In this document: positions 44,741 to 56,639 of the stretch, piece after piece
Position numbering within the stretch: position 1 is the stretch's first letter
Layout of the letters: every line of letters starts with the position of its first letter
Source: Acanthosepion lycidas
Taxonomy: Eukaryota > Mollusca > Cephalopoda > Sepiida > Sepiidae
Length of the DNA: 64,000 nucleotides
NCBI GenBank assembly: GCA_963932145.1
Contig: OZ010596.1
Location: 84,176,241 to 84,240,240, forward strand
Reading direction: 5' to 3'
The notes under the pieces: generated by a model
The model's input: only the letters and a program-made list of their open reading frames with translations
What the model was told of the DNA's origin: nothing
Databases searched by the model: none
Program-made: the position numbers and the translations under genes

Positions 44741-45889
44741 ATCACTTGAGAACTTTCAACAGTAGCAACAACTAACATGTAACTCAAAGAGAAAATAATG
44801 ACATAATCAAGATGTTGATGTTCCGCACTGTTTCAAACAAATGGTTAGGAAGGAAACCCAAATCAATACTAGTAATAGCAATAACAGTTACTTGACTTGA
44901 GAAACCTATTTTCCTAAAAGATTGTTTTAAGAAAAAGACATTATAAATTTCAGCCAAAACCAGTTCTGGCTGCTCAATCAATGAATGCCAAATATTTCCT
45001 TATAAGGAAATAGCTAATAGTACTATTACCATATGTCAGCTGATGCACATAATGAAAATGCATGTCAATAATTATTTTAATATATGAGAGTAAAATCAAT
45101 AAGTCCATAGCCTGGCATACTGAATTTTGATCTGAAATTTTTACTGTATAATATGCAATTTATGTAATTAATATTCATTACTGAATTTAGAGGAATGTTT
45201 GCTTGATACTGAGCTTATCAACGTGGATAAGTGAGATTGGCATGTTGAGTTCAAATTCTGGCCAACTTTGTTGCATTCACTTTCACACACATACCCTTGA
45301 AAAGGTATGGAGACATCTCTTTTTGCCCCAGTTAGAATGTAATAGCAGAACAGACTAAAATCTATAGCTTTGATCAGTAACCAGTCTGGGAGAAGGAGAA
45401 GATTAGGTGTTAGGTGTCAGACTTGCAAATAGAAACCTGTAAAAACTGACTCGCTGTGTTAACCACAGGAGCAATATGTTGCATGTGGAGTCTGTGGGCC
45501 TATGCTCAACTGGAAGTCTAAAGGTTTAACTTAACCAAATTTAGTGCATTGACAAAGGAGATTATGTTGAAACTAAATCATTTTATGTAAAATAAATTAA
45601 TTTTTGTCATCATTAGGCTATGAACTTATCAGTTTTGTAGTTTTGATATGTAAGATATAGAGGAAGATTTAAATTTGATAAGAGATTTATCATTATATAA
45701 GCAATAATTACAATGCTACAAAAGAATTTTTTTACTTTTGGTATATCATTCCTTGAACTGTATTATTGCTAATATCTTACCAACATTAACTTTACAAGAG
45801 TCATATTAGACTAAAAATGAAATATTGCTGTTGTAGCAGACATTAAACATTTTTACTAAAGTTGATTTAATCTGATATAACTTCACCAG
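44741..45889. other. no gene seen
   Basis: AT-rich. No coding region or known repeat recognised. Confidence 0.45.
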
Positions 45890-46385
45890 GCAAATAGATT
45901 TTAAGGTATCTACTGGTGTTCCTATCATTTAACAGATGCAAAACAAGGTCAGTTTAAGGTGGGTTTATCGACAGTACCATGGAAAAATTAAGCACCTCTA
46001 CCCGGCACTTCCCCTTTTTAGGATGCCTCAGGTGCCAGGCAATAAACTCAGCAGCCTCCTGAGGGAGAAGTAAAGCCTGGGGGAATAGCCCACTGGGGCT
46101 TGGGTTAAACTATAAATCTCAGCCAAAGGCAAATGGATGTTTAGGTATTTTCTGTCTCGTCCGTCCCATAAACAGATGTGACACAAGTTCAGTTTAAGGT
46201 GGGTTTATCAGCAATACCGTAGAAAAAATCCCAAGCCTCCTCAGCACTTCCCGTTTTGGGGACACCTCTGGTGCTGGGCAGTAAACTCAGCCCCCTCCTG
46301 AGGTAGAGGTAAAGTCTGGGTGGATGGCCCCCTGGGGTTTGGGTTAAAATATGAATCCAAACCAAAGGCAAATGGATTTTTATAT
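45890..46385. repeat. Tandem duplication, 240-bp period, two copies
   Basis: AGTTTAAGGTGGGTTTATC occurs at 45951 and 46191. Both units continue through CACTTCC-GTTTT, GGCA-TAAACTCAGC, CCTCCTGAGG and GGGTTAAA-TAT. The GC content is higher than the flanks. The copies have diverged by roughly a fifth by eye, so the duplication is not recent. Confidence 0.88.
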
Positions 46386-46420
46386 CACAATGGCAAAGCC
46401 ATAAGTTTATAAACAGATTA

Positions 46421-46685
46421 ATTGAAAAGTAACTCCCTATTATATGTATGATGCACTCTCCCATCTTGTAAAAATTATAGTTAGATGGGAGAATCCATCA
46501 TGCATAAAATAGATAGTTACTTTTCAATCACCTTATAGAACTCAATGGGCAGAACCCATCTCAACTGCAGGGGTAACAGGTCAATTTATTAAAACACAAG
46601 TTTACCTTAGCTGAAGGCTATTAGTTCAATACTTGTGCTGGGTAGTAAATATACATTTGACCTATTTAACAACTAATAATGCTAA
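46421..46685 (+). repeat. Repeat W, inverted arms plus body
   Basis: Arms 46421-46466 and 46483-46528 are 46 bp each and largely complementary (ATTGAAAAGTAACT... against ...AGTTACTTTTCAAT). The body to 46685 is the reverse of 27888-28080. Confidence 0.75.
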
Positions 46686-47119
46686 AATTAGTCCTCCTAT
46701 CAATAGACATATATAGCATAGACACAATAGCATGCAGAAGGTGTATCAGAGGGTGTGATGGTCCCAAGTATCCATATCAAGAGGGAATCCAATCCAAAGA
46801 GCGAAATAAAAAATTAGTTTTTGTAATCTGAAATTGTCTTCATTAATTTTGTTGTACAAGTGCCCTACAATCCTGGTGTGAATGTCCACATTTTGATAAG
46901 TGAGACCAGAATAGCCCCCACCCTACTTGTGTCTTAGGAACATACAATCAAGGAGTTGGCACATCACTGCAAAGACAATACACCTCACACATTCTTTAAC
47001 TCACCGACAGAGTAAATTCATTTTTTTCTCAATTCTATTTACAGAGACACTCTTAAGAACATTCCTGGAATTCGCACATTCTTTCAGGAATATTTTTTAA
47101 ATTTTCTCTACGCGAAAGT
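46686..47119. other. no gene seen
   Basis: No supported feature. Confidence 0.4.
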
Positions 47120-47640
47120 TGGATGAGTTTCTTATAGGAACCAACTGCCAGTGTGTGTATACATGATCTTCTCACAAAATGCAACATTGGTGGAATTGAG
47201 ACTTTCTTGATGAAGTCACAATTTCACATGGCTGGTCATTTTGCAAGGATGAGTGATGACAGAATACTTAAGATCCTCATGTATAGCCAGCTTGAGAGTG
47301 GACAAAGGACTGTTAGATGGCCATGGCTTAGATATAAAGACAAGCTAAAGAGTAACCTCTCAGCTGTCAATGTGCCTCATACTAACTTTGAGTGAGTTGC
47401 CCTGGATAGAAATAACTGAAGATATTTGTGAGAGTGTGGTATCAGAAATTTCAAAATCAGTTGTATTGACCAGCTAAGAGATGAAAGACAACAATAAAAA
47501 ACATCAGCAAATATTCCTGTTGCTATGTCCCAAGATTCTTACTGTTGCACAATATGTGGGCTTGTATGCAGGTCACTAGTGGGACTGAAGTGTCACATAT
47601 GGCACAAACATAAAAATTGAATGAAGTTGTGGGATCCTCA
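47120..47640 (+). mobile_element. LINE C-terminal region with C2H2 finger
   Basis: The open frame 47153-47395 reads QFHMAGHFARMSDDRILKI then LYSQLESGQRTV-like words and RYKDKLKSNL. This is the GHV-RM-D-R-PK / RYKD-LK tail of a common mollusc LINE family. After a frame break, about 47545-47612 encodes CTICGLVCRSLVGLKCHIW followed by H, a C2H2 zinc finger that ends such proteins. The upstream RT is absent here. Confidence 0.72.
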
Positions 47641-47864
47641 TATGTCAAAATCGACATGAGAGTCCATAATTATCATAAATCAGTTTGTCTGACATTCACA
47701 AGGGCATGAAACTCAGGGTCACAAACTCATAATACAAATAAGTATGTTAGCTCTATCACTGATATTGAGTGCTTTCTATTAAGTACCATGCATATATAAT
47801 ATATAAATAATATATATAGAAAATACATATATTTATATATACATACATATAAATATATATAAAT
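47641..47864. other. no gene; short (AT)-rich run
   Basis: ATATAAATA-type low complexity lies at 47790-47870. Confidence 0.5.
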
Positions 47865-48140
47865 ACATAAGGCTAGGATGGCGGTCTCAAGCCTTGAATG
47901 CCAACCTTCCTAGAAATAGTCTCTGGAATACCAACCTTCCTAGAAATAGTGTTCTTGGACTACCATGAGTGTCTGAGATGGGTGTCAGTAAGAGCATCTA
48001 GCCTTGTAAAACCTTGCCTCAAATTATTATGACAAGTCTTGGTATGTTGACAGGTATATGTGGAGAGGTAAACTGAGATCCTTTGTCAGGCAGAACACAC
48101 CTTGCTTTGTGCAAGATTAATTCTGGTCCTGCCTAAACAA
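47865..48140 (+). repeat. Interspersed repeat Y, copy 2
   Basis: It matches 5320-5530 reversed. Here ACCTTCCTAGAAATAGT is present twice, 37 bp apart, a local duplication not seen in the other copy. Confidence 0.62.
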
Positions 48141-48309
48141 AAGAAATATATGGCTATGATGATGATGTTGATGATAATGAAAATGTTTCCAATAGAATAA
48201 ATATTTCTATCTAATTTTGTTTCACTCTTTTGTTTGTTTATTTTTTCAACAAACTCAACACACAATGATTTCACAAAATTAAACAACGGTGCCTAGCCTA
48301 ATAACAACA

Positions 48310-48790
48310 CTGTCATATCCAGGCAGGAGCTACCCAGTCCTCACTTTTAAGAATTAAATGTCCTTTATACTGTCTTGTGGAGGATTTATTTTCCATTCTA
48401 CAATCTCTTTCTATAGACAACTTCATAAGCCTATCATCATTCTGTTACTATTTCCATGGCAAATGTTCAGAAAAGCTCTAATTCCACCAGTTCAGACCTT
48501 TACAGATTAGATCCACCGTGGTTTGGCCACAGGGTCAAATCACCCTCATTCTCTTTGTAAGAAAGAAGTTCAACTCAGTTTCTTACCAAGAATTGTTACT
48601 TTGTGGAACAGGCTCCTGCATGGATGGTTCCCTGAATGCTACAACCTCTTCAATCATTATATCCTCTATATCCTCATAATCTTCTTCACTTCCTACTTTT
48701 TCTTCTTACATTCATATCACACACATCACTCACTAACCCTCTATCTTGACTTGCTCTTGAGCCTTATATTGGGTGTTGTAACCTAGGGAA
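48310..48790 (+). mobile_element. LINE-B C-terminal region and 3' end
   Basis: HPHSLCKKEVQLSFLPRIVT then LWNRLLHGWFPECYNL gives the LINE-B tail. Upstream, AGGAGCTACCCAGTCCTCAC corresponds to the GAAQSS-type RT thumb motif also seen at 61200. The 3' end GCTCTTGAGCCTTATATTGG matches the A-tailed ends at 19400 and 21195. The frame is broken. Confidence 0.72.
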
Positions 48791-49127
48791 GGTTACTGAA
48801 TAGAATAATCACATGAAGGTTGGTAATGAACAATAATACTTAGGACAAGAACAACACATATAAGATTTGCCAATGGCGTGTAAAAGAAGTAATCAACTGC
48901 TAGAAGTGAGTCAAGTGAATTCCAAAATGAATCTCCAACTGCAGACCAACATACAGTATTCACTACTGTATTTATATAAATGGGGACATACCCATTATTG
49001 TCCATATGTATTCTACAACATTAGGTGAAAAAAGAAAGAAATTAATAATAGAATAATTGCTAACTTAAGCCAAAGATTATTAAATTTGTTCAAGCAAAAA
49101 GTTAGAAATTATGAGAGATATAAAGTA
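48791..49127. other. no gene seen
   Basis: No supported feature. Confidence 0.4.
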
Positions 49128-49206
49128 TTAGGTTGGTGCAAAAATAATATCGTTTTTTGACATTAAAAATATGTCAAAAAACGATATTATTTTTGCACCA
49201 ACTTAA
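49128..49206. mobile_element. MADE1-like palindromic mariner MITE, 79 bp
   Basis: The sequence starts TTAGGTTGGTGCAAAAATAA, runs to about ATATCG-TTTTTTGACAT, and after a short AT loop returns as an almost exact reverse complement ending TTGCACCAACTTAA. TA flanks both sides (49126-49127, 49207-49208). The length (79 versus about 80 bp), ends and loop position resemble human MADE1, a derivative of the Hsmar1 mariner that gave rise to the miR-548 family. This comparison is from memory. An RNA copy would form a microRNA-like hairpin. Confidence 0.9.
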
Positions 49207-49769
49207 TATAAATGAGATGCTTAAAATGAAGATGCCTTTTGAAATGCAACTGTCTCTATGAATTAAAATAGTGGGACATAGTGAAACACAGGCATCACAG
49301 TGTTTGGACAAGGAAAGGAAACAAAAAGCAAGGGTTTCAAAAGATATTGTCATTTATAGGAATTGCTGTGAAAAAAACAATTGTCTTTTCAAGGTCACAG
49401 ATTTTAAATAAACACTTTTTAGTTTTGATCAGAAAGAAACATTCAAGAATAAAAACATAAAAGAAAATAATGAGTAAATTATGATAACAGTGATTTAGAT
49501 GTTTTATGTGAAGCAAAGAAATGTTTGAAGATAAAACTACTGCATTCCCAGATTCATAAGATTCTATCAATGAGAAAAATAAAATGATAAAAAGAAATAC
49601 ACAAAAAAAAATCCAACATTTTTAAGATTGGACATAATGATTAAATAAGGAACAAGTGAGAAATTATATATTTCACACATTTTGCTATTTATTTAGCTTC
49701 ATTAGAAATTGTTTAAAAATGTTTTTCACTTTCAAAAATTTCTGATCAAGGTACATATTTTTGATTGGT
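49207..49769. other. no gene seen
   Basis: AT-rich sequence. Confidence 0.4.
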
Positions 49770-50090
49770 AGGTTGAGTTCATAATGATTGTAGAATGATG
49801 ATGTGGGAAATGGGATTAAAAAGCAAGAGAAATAAGATGAAAGAAATATTAGCTAAAAATGAATCAAAAACACAATATAGGTTCAGTTAGTAATGATTGT
49901 AGAATGATGATCTGGGAGTTGGGATAAAAAGCAAGAGAAATAAGATGAAAGAAATATTAGTCCAAAACGAATCAAAAACACAATGTAGGTTGAGTTAGTA
50001 ATGATTGTAGAATGATGATCTGGGAGTTGGGGTAAAAAGCAAAAGAAATAAGATGAAAGAAATACTTGTCAAAAATGAATAATAATTGAC
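49770..50090. repeat. Tandem array, 108-109 bp period, three units
   Basis: TAATGATTGTAGAATGATGA recurs at 49782, 49891 and 49999, followed each time by GGGAGTTGGG-TAAAAAGCAA and AGAAATAAGATGAAAGAAAT. Units are highly similar, so the array is fairly young. Confidence 0.93.
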
Positions 50091-50844
50091 AATACTTCTA
50101 GTAAGAAGTTCAAACCATATAAAAATAATGATAACTAATTACTTCTCAGAAATTCAGACAGTAATAAACCTATTGTCTTTTTTACAGAATTCTTTTGTTT
50201 AAAAGTTTTTTATATCATGGCAGTTTAAATCTTTGACTTTATTCAAAGAAAGGGTAAACTTCAGAATAAGACATCCAAACAACGTTTCCCTTTCTATTTG
50301 TGCTGACATTTACAGTGTTTGCAATGCTGGATTTTAATCTTAACTTAATTTCTTAATGCAAGTAATATTAATATATGGATAAATAAAATGGCAAGGGGCA
50401 CATTTGTTTATATTCAAAATTCAGTGTACACAAATGTCAGCATACCAAGTTAAGATATTTTGGAGTTGATGGTTCACTTTTGGAATATGATCATTTAATG
50501 ATGATATGATATATACTAGTACAAAAAAAACTGTAAATATTTGGGTTAAACTTGCTGAAAGCTGAGCAGAAAAGAAATAACTCTCTTTATTCTATTTTGA
50601 CTTTACCTAAGCTACTATCTGAATATGAGAATTGATAAGGTCAGCATGAATGGACAATGTATTCCTATAGCAACCAGGTTTTTCACTGCAGTTGAATCCT
50701 ATTACTATTTTTTTTTATTTTGGTTATCTCTTGAAATGAGAAGAAATAAAACAATGATTTTGTGCATGTTAAATGCATTTATATCAATTTTTAGCCTGGC
50801 AACATTTCATTAGAAACAAAAAAAAAGAGTGCTGAACTACTATG
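50091..50844. other. no gene seen
   Basis: AT-rich sequence with no supported feature. Confidence 0.45.
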
Positions 50845-51363
50845 TAATATCAGTCCTCCTGTCAGAATACAGAAGGGGCATATCTCTCTTTTGTGGAAAT
50901 AAGTCATGTGGGTTACATGACAGCCACTTAGTGACATCACTCCATACACTGATGAGAGCGACAGTCAATTTCAGTTTGTTTACAGCAGCCAAACCGAAAG
51001 GTTGCTTTCTTTACCACTGGCTTCCCATGACCTGGGAAGATGCTAAATCTGTCTCTCCAGCATCTTACAAGTCCATGGTGCCATCTCCCTTTGGGAATAT
51101 ATCTTTCCCAGATATAGAAAGAAACTCAAGCTCACAGTCCTCAATTTGGGGAAACCCAAGACATCGTTTCCCATTTATGGAATATGTCCTCGCCTGGGAT
51201 ACAGTAGATGAATCCAGCCCATTTGAATCTGGAATCCTAAACATGGCTTCTCCAGAAACAGGAGTGTCTGTATATTAAATGTAAGACCCTTCCTTTTTGT
51301 TTCTCCTTACTCTCTGCTCACTGTGTAGATGTATGTGATATATTATTCTCTGTGTTGGACACA

Positions 51364-51418
<55 letters not shown>

Positions 51419-51535
51419 TTGCGTATGTCTTAGGGATATAAAAGTCTCTCTAACAAAATAGATATAATAATGCCCATAACAGGGAAAATATGAATAGGAG
51501 AATAAATAATTCTTCCCTAGCTCTATTCTGTTACA
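50845..51535 (+). mobile_element. LTR-like repeat, copy 2
   Basis: Collinear with 39181-39915 (see there). It starts TGTAATAT and ends TGTTACA. An AATAAATAA word lies near 51502, and an (AT)n tract at 51370-51415 has expanded relative to copy 1. The open frame 50829-51278 covers the repeat and has no recognised domain. Confidence 0.58.
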
Positions 51536-51549
51536 CTCCTAGATGGCAG

Positions 51550-51795
51550 TGGTCACAGTCAAAGAGAAATCTTGATGCAGCAGAGATTTGGTTCTACAGA
51601 AGGATGCTGAGAATACCATAGAGCATGTAATCAACAAGGAATTTTTAAGCAAAATGGAAACAAAATAGACAATTTTATATAAAATCAGAAAGAGACAAGT
51701 GAAATCTCTGGGACAACTAATGAGAAAAAAAGGTTTGGAAAATCTGACACTCATAGAACGTATTGAAGTCAAGAAGTACAGAAGGAAATAGTGAA
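51550..51795 (+). mobile_element. RTE/BovB-like LINE C-terminal fragment
   Basis: GCAGAGATTTGGTTCTACAG then AAGGATGCTGAGAATACC corresponds to EMWFYRRMLRI. Farther on come LVKSLGQLMRKKGLENLTL-like residues. It matches 3220-3450 and 53050-53240. Confidence 0.68.
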
Positions 51796-53049
51796 TAACC
51801 TACCTAACAAGCTGGTGTAAGTGAATGGAAGAACAGAAACAGGAGGGGGGCATAGTAAAAAGACAATCATTGCTAAGAGCTAACAAAGGATATGAAGTTG
51901 TGGAGAGCCATGCATAAAAGAAAAAATCCTTAAACATATAATTTAAAAAATTCCTGTTTTGTCACAAGCTTTCAACTCACATGAGCCATCACCAGGTGCA
52001 TAGAGTGCAAAAAGAAAAGTAAGTGTTTTTTAAGAAGTAGATTAATACACACTTAATTTCCTTTTCTTGTTCACACTCCCTGATGACTTGTGTGAATTGA
52101 AAGCTTGGGATAACATAAAATAAATTTGGCTCAATTTATTCATGCACAGCAACCATATTTACAAAATCATATTTTTATATTAGAAAAAAGATCATTAAAT
52201 ATAATAGACACAAAATGTCCACTGTTAATGAAAATACATATTTAAAAGAACAGTTGCTGCCAAATATACTGAATTTAAAAAATGGTGATAGATTTTTTTC
52301 ATTTTAAAATTCCTAGGAATAACAATATAAGCAAAAAAATAAAAATTGTATTAAGTTTAAGAAATTTAATGTACTAGAAATTTTTTGCAACACACTGATG
52401 TATGTTGAAATCCTCACAGTACTGTTGAAGTTATCACTAACATTTTTTTGTGAGATTTACAATCTCTACATTTCATTCAATTTCACAAACCAATCAATAA
52501 AATTTGAATAAGCTGATTTGTTTGGAAAAATATTTTGACAAAAATCCTACTTAACTGTTTAACAGTTTCTTTAATTTAATTTAGGACTTCATGGTAAACA
52601 ATATTTAAGAAAATTTATTTTTTTCCTTTTTAACAGTAAAGAATAAATTCTTAGGATTTCTTACTTTTGAGCATGCAACATACAACTGGCCATGCATAAA
52701 TATTTCTTTCTGAAGCCAAATTCCAAATTTTTGAAGGATTTGGCTTTATGATTTGTTTATAGTTCTTGTAAATGCAGGGTAAACTGAAAACTGAATTCTT
52801 GTATATAAAAATTTAAAGAAAATATATGCAAAAAACAATATTGCATTTTTATTAAATTTTTTCAAAAAAATGAATGAAAATTGTACTAGACTATGTATTC
52901 TAGTAAAACCAGCTGTACTTTGTATCCCCTTATCTGTTTGCATTTCTCCCCCAAATTTGGTTTCAATTGGTCAATGTATGGCTATTTTCGAGGGTGTGAT
53001 GGACAGACAAATGGAAGTCCCAGAATCTTATATATAGATTGATGTATTG
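51796..53049. other. no gene seen
   Basis: AT-rich sequence with no supported coding region. Confidence 0.45.
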
Positions 53050-53240
53050 AGATGCATGGATGGAGCATGTAAGCATGAGGAAATTTTAAGGAAACTGAAA
53101 ATAAAAAGGACACTGATACATAGAATCAGATTGAGACAGCTTAAATTTTCTGGGACACATAATGAGGAAAAAGGGTTTGGAAAATTTGACACTCATGAAA
53201 CATACTGTAGGCAAGAGAGGCAGGCAGAAAAAGCAAGTAA
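53050..53240 (+). mobile_element. RTE/BovB-like LINE C-terminal fragment
   Basis: RKLKIKRTLIHRIRLRQLKF then a frame change at the expected GHIM-KKGLENL, followed by CRQERQAEKASNLPI, matching KRDRGRQ---YL in other copies. Confidence 0.65.
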
Positions 53241-55925
53241 CCTACCTATCAGGCTTGTGTAAATAGATAGCAAAAGAGGGAGACTACTAAGGCAAAAGAG
53301 ACAGAGGGAGAAAGCAAACAGATGGCAGAATGGGCAGTAGTAGGGATATTATTATTATTATTATTATTCAGAGTTACAAAGGATTGGGAGTTGTGGATTG
53401 CCCATGTCCTGAAAGGCCACAGCACATAGATGAAAATGTAGTGAGTTAGAAACATTTTCACATCCACAAGAAAGATTGAATCTAATAAACAAGGAAACAC
53501 AGTATTTTTATCAATTGATGAAACAAGTTAAGAAGGACACCAGACATAGTCAAAGAATAAAATTGAATAAGTGAAAAACAAATTCATGTAATTTGTAAAA
53601 CAAGATTTGCAATTGCAGATAAAAAACAAAATGGCGACTTACAGTAAAACAGTGTGAATTGCATTTAAAATATTGAGCTTTTAAAGTGCGATACAGGTAT
53701 AGAGGATGTGTCAAAAAATTAAATCACATATTTTTTTTAAATTTGTAGAAAGCTAGAGGTGAAAATTTGACCATGTAAATATATTCAACTTTTCTGCAAT
53801 GATAAAGGAAATGACCAGCCAGCTGAATATCCTCTGCACCATTACTCAGTACAGTGTTTGCTGATTGGTCAAATCCTGTTACAAACTGATAACCACACCA
53901 GTTTGATACATCATTTGCAAACTGGTGATGAATGTTCCAATGATCTGCCAATACTGTGAGTGCTGGAAAGACAAGGTGGCTCTTATAGACCCAATGCCTT
54001 CATGACATGAGGTTTAGCAGAAGCAGCAGAAACTGTTGAAATGTTTTCCAAAAATTATTTCCTTTTTTTTAATCCAGTTTCTTCTCATGAAGACAGTTTT
54101 TTATGATAGACTTGACATGGGAAGATTTCTGACTGAATTTGACTTGGACTATTAAACTATCACATAGGACTCTCACTTGAATTTACTATTTGATATGTTG
54201 TCCTTTTTTTTCAGATCTCAAATGTGGATGTCATAGTAGACACAAAAAGAATGTCAAAATATTTAACAGAAAAGTGCACAGCAAAAGTATGTTACTTGAA
54301 GAGTATATAATTTCTAATAAAATAACATCTATGCATGCTTAAAAGCTGAAACTTTGCAGATTAATAACTTTATATTCTTTAAAGGCTGTGTAATTTTTAG
54401 CTCTCTCCATAAATTATTTTAATTAAATTTTATTTTAAGTTGGTATCTACTCAGTCAGGATATTATACAATGCTAATAATTTTCAATAAAAAGATGCTTT
54501 TATTGTTTGAAAATGATTAATTAATAAAATATGTTCTCATAACATGTCTCCTATAATTTGAATGTGTTCTCTGGAATGGAGCACTTATATATCTACGTAT
54601 CATTTGGTTATCCCAAATGCGCACATTCAAAGTGCAGCTGGGTCAACCACATGTTTACATATCAGGGGCAGCCACTAATATTGAAGATGCATATCTGCAC
54701 TTGGTGGCTAGGGGGCCATCTTTCAGGTTAACTCTGATGCTCTGGTGTAACCCTGAGCACAAAGCCTATTTTGGTATCATTTGGGTGATCCTAGTACCTA
54801 TTGGGTCATTGCAGATTATTTCTCTTAAAACAAAGACTCCCTATTCACTTGGACTATTCGGTATTTCCTGCTCACATGTTCAGTCTATAGTATCCTCAAC
54901 ATCTTTCTATAGAATCACATTTCTGTTAAACTTGCTCACTAATAGATAAGTGGCAGTCTGGCAAAATGATGTTTGACATGAAAGTGCATGTAAATTATAG
55001 GTGTATCACTGAACTCATCTGGCTATAAAAAAAAATTTATCGATGCTTGTTAAACAATTACAAAAGCCAAAAAGTGTATATGAGGACAATTATGCTGTAG
55101 GTAATACATTTCAGCTGTAGCAACAAGGATGTGTGTAAAAAGACATGTTCTGAGGAGTCCTGCAAAGCTGTCAATTCACAAAATGAAGAACTCAGCTTAT
55201 CCATATAAATCAGCAGATTATGACAAGGGAAGTGTGTATAGAGCTGAATGTCAGCTTCAATGCCTTGGAAACAATGTTGACAACATTGGGATATTAGAAA
55301 GTTTGTACCAAGTGGGTCCCATAGATGCTCACTCATGAATAGAAAGACCATTAAATGCAAAAGGTTAAAAGTGATAGCTTCCTAAACTGTTTCATTGCCA
55401 GTAATGAAATATGGTGCCAGAATCAAAATAACAGTCCCTGGATAAACAAATTCCTCTTCTTTTTATAATTGTGCTTGTCCCTCTCTTCATTAGTTTGCAT
55501 GACCATTACGCCCTGCCAATACCTCATAAATAATGGACTATTCTATTTTGATTGCATGGAAAGAGAAAAAACACTTGATTTCAATGAGAAAATTGAAAGA
55601 ACAAAATAAAGAAGGGAAGATAGAAAAGGAGAACGAAATCAGATAAAGCTAATATAATAAGAACAGATATTACAATTTGATCTTAGCCAAATGGCCAAGA
55701 AGCATGGTGACCACAATAAATGTGTAATTTTTCAGACTCAGAGTATTGAATGATGAAAACTAAATAAGTCAATCACCAAAAATTCAGTTAAAAGCTAAGA
55801 GAGAGAAGCCTGCCATTCTTAAAATGGGTGAATTTCAATCACTGTTGAATGTAATGTATGGTTTTTGTCTTAATTTAATATTCTTCTCCTGATTCTCTGC
55901 ATTGTCTTCCTACCTTTGCTTGAAC

Positions 55926-55927
<2 letters not shown>
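53241..55927. other. no gene recognised; small RTE-like patch at 54865-54935
   Basis: It contains (ATT)n near 53349-53368. A patch at 54865-54935 reads like the reverse of YRRMLRI-WTEH (TATAGTATCCTCAACATCTT), a short RTE LINE remnant. The segment 53700-53960 starts with GATGTGTCAAAAAATTAAAT and 54600-54800 is GC-balanced; neither could be assigned. Confidence 0.45.

Positions 55928-55994
<67 letters not shown>
55928..55994. repeat. (AT)n microsatellite
   Basis: About 32 uninterrupted AT units. Confidence 0.97.
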
Positions 55995-55996
<2 letters not shown>

Positions 55997-56384
55997 CTTT
56001 CTTACTAAATCATGTTGATGTAATATTAATTTGATTCACAGCATTTAATGAAGCTTTCTTGTTTTGACTTGGGGTTTGCCAACACAGTTTGAAAGAGTTG
56101 GTATTTGGACTTATATACTAAATATAAAACTTAATTATTGTATTTTATATTCTACTTTTTCAACTCCCCTCCCCACTGGTGCACAGGTATGTATATATAC
56201 TTGTTCCAGGGCATCTGGGCACCACAGCTTGAAACTCCAAATAATAAGTTATCTGAAAGAATAATAAATAAGTATAGTATAAAGTATAGTAAATAATAAT
56301 TTACCTGGGAGTCAAACCCAGGATTATTATTTTTTCTTTTTTTAATAGGAGTAGATAGGCTCCCCTATTACCCAGTCCATACTC
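55995..56384. other. no gene seen
   Basis: (ATAGTAAA)-type short repetition lies at 56265-56300. Nothing else is recognised. Confidence 0.4.
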
Positions 56385-56500
56385 CTCTCCCTTATCTTGA
56401 ACAGAAGTAGAGACTCATTCCTTGTTTCCTGTTTAGGAAGGGGTTCTCTTTTCCTTTTCTTTTCTCAGGCATTAATAGTGGTGCTGTCATGAATTTTTTG
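56385..56500 (-). repeat. Interspersed repeat X, reverse copy
   Basis: CTTGAACAGAAGTAGAGACT then CCTTGTTTCCTGTTTAGGA matches 19270-19330. Confidence 0.6.
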
Positions 56501-56639
56501 TATCCCTGCAATGGGCAACCCTGAGGCCACAGTATGTTGCAGTCTGTGCCAGTTCCTTTCCTGCACATGTTATATTAGGTGACCAACAGCTAGCCTAGGC
56601 CTTTCCTTTACCAATATAACACATCATAACTATAAATAA

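Noticed and set aside
50829-51278. 149-codon open frame
   Set aside because: It lies within an interspersed LTR-like repeat; the other copy (39181-39915) does not keep the frame and no domain was recognised.
53700-53960. Possible mariner relic starting GATGTGTCAAAAAATTAAAT
   Set aside because: Only one end-like sequence was seen; no paired inverted end, TA duplication or transposase motif.
55058-55360. Minus-strand 100-codon and plus-strand 69-codon open frames
   Set aside because: No recognisable motif, no paralogous copy in the window and no splice or promoter support.
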